Positions 6,378-11,889 of a DNA stretch of 11,889 nt are shown in pieces. The notes beneath the pieces are model-generated. The model had not been told where the DNA came from, did not search any database, and saw nothing but the letters and a program-made list of their open reading frames with translations. A program made the position numbers and the translations under genes. How positions within the stretch are numbered: position 1 is the first letter of the stretch; every line of letters starts with the position of its first letter. Origin of the DNA: an uncultured Dialister sp. (lineage in GTDB: Bacteria; Bacillota; Negativicutes; Veillonellales; Dialisteraceae); NCBI RefSeq assembly GCF_900541605.1, contig NZ_UQKJ01000059.1, positions 1 to 11,889 on the forward strand. The letters run 5' to 3'.

Positions 6378-7307
6378 ATGGATGAAATTAAAGATGGAAA
6401 AGTAGATATTGATCGGTATCGCGCCAGGGAGGGTGAAAAAATCAATCTGAAAAAATTCTCCACCAAGTGCGATGTGTCCATTGATAAAACAAAGGTAAAG
6501 AGCCTCTATTTCCCGGAGGTCATCGAAAAGGTGAAGGACCTGCAGGAAAAGCTCTATGCCCAGAATACCTATGGCCTTATCATCGTGCTGCAGGCCATGG
6601 ATGCTGCCGGCAAGGACGGCACGGTGAACCATGTATTTGCAAACCTGGATCCCGGCGGCGTGAAGGTGGTTTCCTTCAAGCAGCCCACCACTGAGGAAAA
6701 GGGCCACGACTACATGTGGCGCATCAATAAGGCCCTGCCGGAACGGGGAGATATCGGTATTTTCAACCGTTCCCAGTACGAAGATGTCATTGTCACCAGA
6801 ATCCACGACCTGATCCATAAGGGCCAGCTGCCCCAGGACCTCATTCACAAGGACATCTGGGAAGAGCGGTATGAACAGATTAACAACTGGGAAAAATACC
6901 TGCACCAGAATGGATTCGAAATGGTGAAGATTTTCCTCCATGTGTCGAAGTCGGAACAGCAGCGCCGGCTTATGGACCGTATCATTAACCAGCAGAAGAA
7001 CTGGAAGTTCTCCATGTCCGATATCAATGAACGGCAGTATTGGGATCAGTACCAGAAGCTCTATGAAGAAATGATTTCCAAGACTTCCAAGGATATTTCG
7101 CCCTGGTACATCGTGCCGGCGGATAATAAGTGGTATACCCGCTATATCGTAGCTCTGATTACCCTCCATGCGCTGAAAAAAATCAATCCCCAGTTCCCAA
7201 AACTGTCGCCTGATGTGCAGACCCAGCTGGAACAGTTCAAGAAATTGATTTCGGAAGTGGATATCCATTCCCTGAAGGAAATCCAGGAGACCATGGATAA
7301 GGAATAA
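6378..7307 (+). CDS. ppk2: Polyphosphate kinase 2 family, class III-like (copy 1)
   Basis: PPK2 enzymes move phosphate between polyphosphate and nucleotides. Class III members can phosphorylate AMP and ADP with polyphosphate as donor (family knowledge). Resemblance to characterised class III proteins is clear: Walker A DAAGKDGT (75-82), the Walker B region FNRSQYEDV (129-137), a basic lid around NQQKNWKFSMSDINER (about 204-219) and PWYIVPADNKWYTRY (about 242-256). The 309 residues are a normal single-domain length, and the enzyme should be cytosolic. The second copy has H where this one has Q in RSxYEDV. The ATG at 6378 has GGAGG (6366-6370) at 7 nt, better than an upstream GTG at 6351. A paralogue follows 183 bp later. 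The exact substrate preference cannot be read from the sequence. Confidence 0.9.
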   Translation: MDEIKDGKVDIDRYRAREGEKINLKKFSTKCDVSIDKTKVKSLYFPEVIEKVKDLQEKLYAQNTYGLIIVLQAMDAAGKDGTVNHVFANLDPGGVKVVSFKQPTTEEKGHDYMWRINKALPERGDIGIFNRSQYEDVIVTRIHDLIHKGQLPQDLIHKDIWEERYEQINNWEKYLHQNGFEMVKIFLHVSKSEQQRRLMDRIINQQKNWKFSMSDINERQYWDQYQKLYEEMISKTSKDISPWYIVPADNKWYTRYIVALITLHALKKINPQFPKLSPDVQTQLEQFKKLISEVDIHSLKEIQETMDKE

Positions 7308-7432
7308 AGAATAAAAAAACTGACAGATTTTTCGGGATTTTCTCTTCTGTTTTCCGGAAAGAACATCCCTGGAAAGAGGAGTATTTCATTTTTCTAAATA
7401 TTTTCCTGCCCAAAAGGCGGGATGATGAAAAA

Positions 7433-7473
7433 CGCGGATTCTCCGGCCGGAGGCCGCTGGTCCGCGCTTTTTA
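7433..7473 (+). terminator. Intrinsic terminator between the two ppk2 genes
   Basis: CGCGGA (7433-7438) pairs with TCCGCG (7461-7466). Inside is CGGCC-GGA-GGCCG (7444-7456), and CTTTTTA follows. A smaller hairpin CCTGCC/GGCGGG precedes it at 7405-7421. It ends 18 bp before the next gene's start, so it could end the first transcript or act as an attenuator for the second gene. I found no strong promoter in 7308-7490. Confidence 0.7.
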
Positions 7474-7490
7474 CTGTTCGGGGGATCATG

Positions 7491-8471
7491 ATGGAGACCA
7501 GGGAAGAAAACAAAGCGGTCAAGACGGAGGAAAAGAAGTATACGGGCAACGTGAAAATCGATATTGACCGGTATCGGGCTAAAGAAGGAGAGAAAATCAA
7601 CCTGAAGAAATTTCCCACTGCCTGCGATAGGGATGTGGATAAGGAATCGGTGAAAATGAGTGCCTTTCCAAAGTCCCTGGATGAGCTGAACCTCCTGCAG
7701 GCCAAGCTCTATGCCCAGAGCACCTATGGCCTTGTCATCGTACTGCAGGCCATGGATGCCGCCGGCAAGGACGGCACCATTAAGCATGTATTTTCCCATC
7801 TGGACCCGAATGGGGTGCACGTGGTTTCTTTCAAACAGCCTACGAGCGAAGAAAAGGACCATGACTATATGTGGCGCATCAATAAGGCCCTGCCCCGGCG
7901 GGGAGATATCGGCATCTTCAATCGCTCCCACTATGAGGATGTCATCGTGACCCGGGTCCATGACCTGATCAGAAATGATAAGCTTCCGAAAAATCTGGTG
8001 ACCAAGGACATTTGGGAGACCCGGTACCGCCAGATCCGGGACTGGGAAAGGTATCTTTCTGAAAACGGGTTCCATGTAATCAAGATTTTCCTCCATGTAT
8101 CGAAAAATGAGCAGCGGGACCGGCTGGCGGAACGGATCCTGAACAAGAAGAAAAACTGGAAATTTTCCATGGCCGACCTGAATGAACGGCGGTACTGGGA
8201 CCGATACCAGGAGCTCTATGGGGAAATGATTACGGCCACCTCCACAGAACAGGCGCCCTGGTATATCGTGCCCGCCGATAATAAATGGTACACCCGTTAC
8301 GTGGTGGCCCAGATTGTCATCCGGGCCCTGAAGGATATTGCCCCCCGGTTCCCGGAAATGTCGAAAGAAATCAAAGACCAGCTCGAAGAATTCCGGAAGC
8401 TCATCGAGAGCGGCAATGTGGGAATGATCGAAGAAATGCAGGACGTCATGGGCGTGGAAGAAAAGAAATAA
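7491..8471 (+). CDS. ppk2: Polyphosphate kinase 2 family, class III-like (copy 2)
   Basis: This paralogue is roughly two-thirds identical by eye to the preceding gene and has the same motifs: Walker A DAAGKDGT (89-96), FNRSHYEDV (143-151), the lid NKKKNWKFSMADLNERR and APWYIVPADNKWYTRY. It keeps the histidine usual in RSHYEDV for class III enzymes. An extra charged N-terminal tail of about 15 residues (rich in E, K and N) and a longer C-terminus distinguish it. The frame stays open back to 7422, but that stretch is the terminator hairpin. The ATG at 7491, 5 nt after GGGGGA (7480-7485), is preferred over the adjacent ATG at 7488. Length is 326 residues. It most likely arose by tandem duplication. 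Confidence 0.88.
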   Translation: METREENKAVKTEEKKYTGNVKIDIDRYRAKEGEKINLKKFPTACDRDVDKESVKMSAFPKSLDELNLLQAKLYAQSTYGLVIVLQAMDAAGKDGTIKHVFSHLDPNGVHVVSFKQPTSEEKDHDYMWRINKALPRRGDIGIFNRSHYEDVIVTRVHDLIRNDKLPKNLVTKDIWETRYRQIRDWERYLSENGFHVIKIFLHVSKNEQRDRLAERILNKKKNWKFSMADLNERRYWDRYQELYGEMITATSTEQAPWYIVPADNKWYTRYVVAQIVIRALKDIAPRFPEMSKEIKDQLEEFRKLIESGNVGMIEEMQDVMGVEEKK

Positions 8472-8494
8472 GGACCTGGGAGTGGCGGAGAAAA

Positions 8495-8692
8495 GCATTC
8501 TGACGGTCAGAGCCACTGGAGTGGAGCTTTTAGCTGTTAGCTTCCAGGAGAACTGATTTGCCTGTGGCAAAAAAAGAACGAGTCAAGAGTTGATGTCCAG
8601 CGGCTTTGCCGCAGTTGGCCGGCCCTATTTTTGCCACAGGCTGACCAGCTTTCCTGGCAGCCTCACTCCAGTGGCTCTATCCATCAGAATGC
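8495..8692. repeat. 198-bp imperfect inverted repeat element
   Basis: The left arm 8495-8576 (82 nt) and right arm 8625-8692 (68 nt) are complementary at about 80% once a 14-nt gap is allowed. Conserved blocks are GCATTCTGA, AGAGCCACTGGAGTG, CCAGGA and GCCTGTGGCAAAAA. Many mismatches are A/G changes that would leave G-U pairs in RNA. The loop holds a GCGGC-TTT-GCCGC hairpin (8600-8612). The 14-nt excess equals two units of the heptamer array in the left arm. It has no coding potential. It could serve as the ppk2 terminator or be a MITE/REP-like repeat. Confidence 0.8.
8525..8545 (+). repeat. Heptamer tandem array D (three 7-bp units)
   Basis: The units AGCTTTT, AGCTGTT and AGCTTCC lie within the left arm of the large inverted repeat. 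A second pair of 7-bp-spaced units, GAGTCAA and GAGTTGA, is at 8580-8593 in the loop, just before the triloop hairpin. Confidence 0.65.
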
Positions 8693-8739
8693 CATGCTGT
8701 TCGACCGGCGGTCTGTTTTCTGCGAGCCTGAGCTGTTTA

Positions 8740-8748
8740 TGATATAAT
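8740..8748 (+). promoter_or_regulatory. Extended -10 promoter of the OmpA-like gene
   Basis: TGATATAAT contains a consensus TATAAT (8743-8748) with the TGn extension, which would make up for the lack of a clear -35. It is about 50 bp before the start codon. Confidence 0.65.
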
Positions 8749-8797
8749 ACTTCTATAAGACTGGTTAAATCTCCCTGTTTTCGTGAGGTGAATGGAT

Positions 8798-9865
8798 ATG
8801 AAAAAAATATTACTGGCTCTGGCTGTGGCGGCTTCTGTATCCGGCGTGGCCTTTGCATCTCCCCAGACTTCCTTTAAGGAAGGACAGACGGAAATCAATG
8901 TGGGCATGTGGGATTCTTCGGCCCATTCCAATGGATATAAGTCCGACGGAGACTGGAACTTCCTTGGCGGCGTTACTTATGGTATCAATGACCGCTGGGC
9001 AGCCCAGTATCAGTACACCGGTCTCCATACGGACCATACCAATGGCAACATGAATGAAATCAATGCGCTCTATTCCTTCCATCCCCAGGTGGCAGCCTTC
9101 GGCGGCTGGAACCGTATTTCCATGAAAGATTTCCCGGATCGGGTTTTCGGCTCTTCGGACCGGGTGAATAACATCGCCCAGCTTGGCATCATTGCCCGGC
9201 AGCCGGTGAACGATGTGGTGGATGTCTACGCTAAAGGAGCGGTGGGCACTGAATCCACATCCCTGTGGGAAGCGGGGGTAAACCTGGCCCTGGATAAGGA
9301 TGTGGACCTCAATGCAGGCTACCATTACCTGAATACCCGGGGAGATTCGGACCATAATGTATCCTATAAGGGATTCATGGCCGGTGTATCTTACCGTTTC
9401 GGTGGCAGTGACAATACTCTGGCTCCGGCGGAGGAAGAAAAGAACTATGACTACGAAGGAGACAGCGAACCGTCTACGGTAACGGTCAAACCGGCCAATA
9501 CCAATGCGGACGTGGTCAATGTGCCCGCCGATACGCCGGTGAAGGCCCCGGAAAATGATTACTACTTCAATAGCATCCATTTCAAGAGCGACTCCGCCGC
9601 CATTGAAGATGGCCAGAAGGCAAACCTCGATGAATTTGTGAAGAAAGCCAAGGAAACGGGCCATGTATTCAAGCTCGTAGGCCGTGCGGATTCCACAGGC
9701 AGTGCGGATTACAATAAGAACCTTTCTTCCCGCCGCATTGAAAGCGTGAAGAAGTATGCCGTAGACCACGGTGTGGACGCTTCGAAACTGGTGCCCATGG
9801 TAAAGGGTTCTGAAGACGGCAGCGGCGCTGATGGACGGCGTGTGGATATTTTTGAACACAAATAA
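8798..9865 (+). CDS. OmpA-like outer-membrane protein with peptidoglycan-binding domain
   Basis: This is an outer-membrane beta-barrel tied to the cell wall. A signal peptide (residues 1-20, KK, hydrophobic core, AFA then S) is followed by a barrel of about residues 21-203 with alternating aromatic strands. A linker (about 204-252) rich in acidic residues and proline comes next. The OmpA C-terminal domain (about 253-355) keeps the peptidoglycan-contact pair at the usual spacing: D298 in GRADSTGS and R313 in NLSSRR. A protein like this implies a diderm cell and fits Negativicutes. The ATG at 8798 has AGGTG at a 7-nt spacing; the ATG at 8792 is too close. It has its own promoter and terminator, so it is probably monocistronic. 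Pore activity cannot be judged from sequence. Confidence 0.92.
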   Translation: MKKILLALAVAASVSGVAFASPQTSFKEGQTEINVGMWDSSAHSNGYKSDGDWNFLGGVTYGINDRWAAQYQYTGLHTDHTNGNMNEINALYSFHPQVAAFGGWNRISMKDFPDRVFGSSDRVNNIAQLGIIARQPVNDVVDVYAKGAVGTESTSLWEAGVNLALDKDVDLNAGYHYLNTRGDSDHNVSYKGFMAGVSYRFGGSDNTLAPAEEEKNYDYEGDSEPSTVTVKPANTNADVVNVPADTPVKAPENDYYFNSIHFKSDSAAIEDGQKANLDEFVKKAKETGHVFKLVGRADSTGSADYNKNLSSRRIESVKKYAVDHGVDASKLVPMVKGSEDGSGADGRRVDIFEHK

Positions 9866-9886
9866 GTGATATGTTTTTCAAAAAAA

Positions 9887-9923
9887 GCGTGTGGCTGGAA
9901 GGCCATGCGCCTTTTTGTTTTTT
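9887..9923 (+). terminator. Intrinsic terminator of the OmpA-like gene
   Basis: GCGTGTGGC (9887-9895) pairs with GCCATGCGC (9902-9910) through 9 pairs including two G-U. The loop is 6 nt, and CTTTTTGTTTTTT follows. An A-run precedes the stem, so it may also work in reverse. Confidence 0.85.
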
Positions 9924-9948
9924 ACGGATAGAGTCACCGGTGCAGGGG

Positions 9949-9976
9949 CCTTGAGCCTTTAGCCTTGAGCATTGAG
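9949..9976 (+). repeat. Heptamer tandem array E (four 7-bp units)
   Basis: The units are CCTTGAG, CCTTTAG, CCTTGAG, CATTGAG. AGCTGGTCAG (9975-9984) overlaps its end and is also present, inverted, in the right arm of the 8495-8692 element. A CTGC-TTT-GCAG hairpin follows at 9993-10003. Confidence 0.75.
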
Positions 9977-10003
9977 CTGGTCAGTCGCTGCGCTGCTTTG
10001 CAG

Positions 10004-10214
10004 ATTCCACCTGTGCAAGTCGGATTCATCCTATGCAGGATTTCCATTTCTAAGAGGACACATGTTTTGAATTATTCCCACAAAAATAAAAGACTTCGGT
10101 ATGAGAATAATCCCAAACATGCAGCTCCTTAGAGAAGGGGCGCGCCAAAGGCGCAGGATGGATGGCCGCGCAGTGGCTGTTCAGCTGAGGGCCCGGGGTT
10201 CGTGTCTCTAATTA
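10004..10214. other. Rest of the OmpA-symporter spacer
   Basis: There is no convincing gene here. An interrupted inverted repeat pairs CATGTTT and ATTATTC (10061-10067, 10071-10077) with GAATAAT and AAACATG (10105-10111, 10115-10121). A GCGCC-AAA-GGCGC triloop hairpin lies at 10142-10154, in a GC-rich patch unlike the AT-rich DNA beside it. Confidence 0.45.
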
Positions 10215-10272
10215 TTAGCACCTGAATTGCTAACGAAAAATTCTTTCCCATTTTTCCCGTTAGGTATATAAT
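10215..10272 (+). promoter_or_regulatory. Promoter and candidate operators of the symporter gene
   Basis: TATAAT at 10267-10272 is a good -10; the -35 region (near 10244, TTTCCC) is poor, so activation is possible. TTAGCA and TGCTAA form a 6-7-6 inverted repeat (10215-10233). A second pair CTAACG/CGTTAG (10230-10235, 10258-10263) brackets the -35 region. Both are plausible repressor or activator sites. The regulator is unknown. Confidence 0.45.
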
Positions 10273-10318
10273 GCTCTTAAAGCAAAAACGGGGGAATACT
10301 TTAGGGGGGAGGAACCAT

Positions 10319-11707
10319 ATGAATCTAACAGTCACCCATGCCATTATTATTCTGATTACCGTAGCCCTTGTCATCGGCATCGGTATTTACCATTCCCGGT
10401 CTGTAAAGTCGGCGGCGGGATACAGCGTAGGCGGCCGGAGCGCCGGCGTACCGCTGGTGGCAGGCACCGTCGTCGGTGGCGGTGCCACTGTGGGCACGGC
10501 CCAGCTGGCCTACAGCTTCGGCCTGTCGGCCTGGTGGTTTACGCTGGGAAGCGGCATTGCCTTTATTATCATGGGCATTTTTTATGCCCGCCGCATGAGG
10601 GGCACCGGGCTGGAGACCATTCCCCAGTTCCTGTCCCTCCATTACGGGAAACGGGCGGAGGAACTGTCTTCGGTTATTTCGTCCATTGGCATTCTCTTTT
10701 CTGCCGTAGCCAGCTGCCTGCCGGGGATTGAAATCATTTCGTCCCTTTTTGGGCTGGATCCCATGATTTCCTCGGTAGTCCTGATTCTCCTTGTCATCGG
10801 ATATACATTCTTCGGCGGCATGAAGAGTGCTGCTATCGGCGGCATCCTGAAGATGGGCATCATCTGGTTTGCCCTGTTCATTGCAGGGTTCGAGGCTTTC
10901 CAGGCCATCTATGGCACCGCAGCCTGGGACAACATGGCGCCATCGGAATTTTCCCTGTTCGGCCGGGGCTTTGAACCGTCCATGGCCAACCTGTTTTCTG
11001 TAATCGTCGGCGTTCTGTGTACCCAGACCTATATCCAGTGCATTTTCTCCGCCAGTACGCCTATTACTGCAGCCTTCGGCTGCTTTGCGGCAGCTCTGAT
11101 TGTCATTCCCGTGGGCCTTCCCAATGTGGCCATCGGCATGTACATGCATGCCATGGATCCCGATGTGATGCCGATTCTCGTACTGCCTGCCTATCTCATC
11201 AACCATACTGGCGTCTTTATCGGAAACCTGGCCATGGGGAGCATTATCCTGTCCCTGGTCAGCGGCATCGGCGGCCTGTCCCTGGGAATCGGTACCATGA
11301 TTGCCAGGGATATGCTGGCGTCTATCCTTAAAATCCGGGATGACCATAAGCTCCTTGTCATTACCAAAATGACGGTGCTGGCAGTTATGATTCTGGCCTG
11401 CCTCATTTCCATTGCCAACAGGGGCTCTGAAGTACTCGTATGGAATTATCTGTCCATGGCTCTCCGGGGTGGCGGTATCTTTATCCCCTTCAGTCTGGCT
11501 GTATTCCTTCCTGGCCATCTGACAAAGACCTGGGCCGTCATTTCCATGGCCGGCAGTACCCTGGCGGCCCTCCTTTCCGCTACGGTGATTCATCTGCCCA
11601 TGGATCCCCTGTTTGTGGGACTCATTGCCAGTGCCATCCTCATCATCCCGGGACTCCGGCTCCACGGCAATCCCCCGGATGAAGGAATCGTAGAAGAAAA
11701 GGTTTGA
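10319..11707 (+). CDS. Sodium:solute symporter family (SSS) transporter
   Basis: This is an inner-membrane, Na+-driven uptake transporter with the LeuT-type fold. The 462 residues contain about a dozen hydrophobic spans, the first at about residues 6-24. Family traits include the N-terminal SAAGYSVGGRSAG stretch after TM1 (31-43), the glycine-rich span around VAGTVVGGGATVGTAQLAY (47-65), and GYTFFGGMKSAAIGGILKMGI in the middle, where SSS proteins have a conserved FGGM-type motif. The substrate cannot be told from sequence. GGAGG (10308-10312) is 6 nt before the ATG at 10319; an in-frame ATG at 10271 overlaps the -10 and is not used. The C-terminus is a short acidic tail. Confidence 0.88.
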   Translation: MNLTVTHAIIILITVALVIGIGIYHSRSVKSAAGYSVGGRSAGVPLVAGTVVGGGATVGTAQLAYSFGLSAWWFTLGSGIAFIIMGIFYARRMRGTGLETIPQFLSLHYGKRAEELSSVISSIGILFSAVASCLPGIEIISSLFGLDPMISSVVLILLVIGYTFFGGMKSAAIGGILKMGIIWFALFIAGFEAFQAIYGTAAWDNMAPSEFSLFGRGFEPSMANLFSVIVGVLCTQTYIQCIFSASTPITAAFGCFAAALIVIPVGLPNVAIGMYMHAMDPDVMPILVLPAYLINHTGVFIGNLAMGSIILSLVSGIGGLSLGIGTMIARDMLASILKIRDDHKLLVITKMTVLAVMILACLISIANRGSEVLVWNYLSMALRGGGIFIPFSLAVFLPGHLTKTWAVISMAGSTLAALLSATVIHLPMDPLFVGLIASAILIIPGLRLHGNPPDEGIVEEKV

Positions 11708-11834
11708 TGGAGATGGATAGGGCAGTGGCCTTCGGCCAGGGCTCTGCCTGCGGCATGGCTAAGGCTTCCGCCTGGGCTTAAGGAAAAGAAATTATACAAT
11801 TCGCGGCGCCACAATAATTTTGATGCGCCGCACA
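11708..11834. other. Short spacer with GC-rich hairpins after the symporter
   Basis: TGGCC-TTC-GGCCA (11726-11738) sits inside a GGCAG/CTGCC stem (11721-11748). A 7-bp stem GCGGCGC/GCGCCGC (11803-11809, 11825-11831) with a 15-nt AT-rich loop lies just before the IS-like end. None has a T-run, so a standard terminator is not shown. The IS insertion may have displaced one. Confidence 0.45.
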
Positions 11835-11889
11835 TGAACTGGCCCCCTTGTCAAGGACACAATTAAAAGTGTAGTTCGGACTCCATAGG
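11835..11889 (+). mobile_element. Second IS3-family-like end, cut by the window edge
   Basis: TGAACTGGCCCCC followed by GGACACA has the TG start and the CCCC block usual for IS3-family ends. Aligned on GGACACA it agrees with the left-edge element at 17 of 24 positions, as two imperfect ends of one IS type might. No transposase sequence is in view. Confidence 0.45.

Noticed and set aside
10192..10220. tRNA or tmRNA 3' end (GGGGTTCGTGTC resembles a T-loop)
   Set aside because: The T-arm does not pair, there is no acceptor partner upstream and no CCA-type end.
10215..10233. CIRCE heat-shock operator (HrcA site)
   Set aside because: The TTAGCA and TGCTAA half-sites are shared, but the CTC/GAG inner bases are missing and the spacing is 7 rather than 15 between these hexamers.
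10129..10380. Minus-strand open frame of 83 codons in the OmpA-symporter spacer
   Set aside because: It overlaps the symporter start and promoter, and its C-terminal part is only a translation of GC-rich hairpin DNA.
10325..11665. Minus-strand open frame of 446 codons opposite the symporter
   Set aside because: It is rich in D, G, N, Q and H as expected of the antisense of a membrane protein. The plus strand is a clear SSS transporter with a good start site.

Overview
The window is a chromosomal replication-origin segment of a diderm Firmicute. Negativicutes is most likely, perhaps a Dialister/Veillonellaceae-type genome. This rests on a dnaA-dnaN-S4-recF operon of Firmicutes type next to an OmpA-type outer-membrane protein, at roughly 50% GC. 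The genus is an inference from general resemblance only.

Layout: positions 1-55 look like the end of an IS3-family insertion sequence pointing out of the window. Positions 56-341 are the upstream half of oriC, with DnaA boxes and a perfect 17-bp inverted repeat. The + strand operon dnaA, dnaN, yaaA-like S4 gene and recF follows (342-4605). The second half of oriC lies between dnaA and dnaN and ends in a basal unwinding module: two overlapping DnaA boxes, a short GC step, a DnaA-trio run and an AT-rich tract. After recF come an intrinsic terminator, about 330 bp of hairpin-rich non-coding DNA, a 22-bp perfect terminator stem and, directly abutting it, a perfect 16-bp parS site. The next gene, a DciA-like DUF721 protein with a zinc ribbon, is on the - strand and converges on recF. 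No gyrase genes follow recF here.

The right half is on the + strand: two adjacent class III-like polyphosphate kinase 2 genes, a signal-peptide-bearing OmpA-like porin/peptidoglycan anchor, and a sodium:solute symporter. The window closes in a second IS3-like end (11835-11889). A small IS5-type MITE candidate sits between the DUF721 gene and the first ppk2.

The origin half works together: DnaA opens the dnaA-dnaN unwinding region, DnaN is the clamp, RecF handles gap repair, the DUF721 protein may help load or run the helicase, and parS is where ParB would organise the origin. The PPK2, OmpA and symporter genes appear to be separate transcription units.

The least explained signals are intergenic. 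Four separate spacers carry short tandem arrays with an exact 7-bp period and a shared NTNAGNN core. Several also carry 5-bp-stem triloop hairpins. A 198-bp imperfect inverted repeat has arms that differ in length by exactly two heptamer units.
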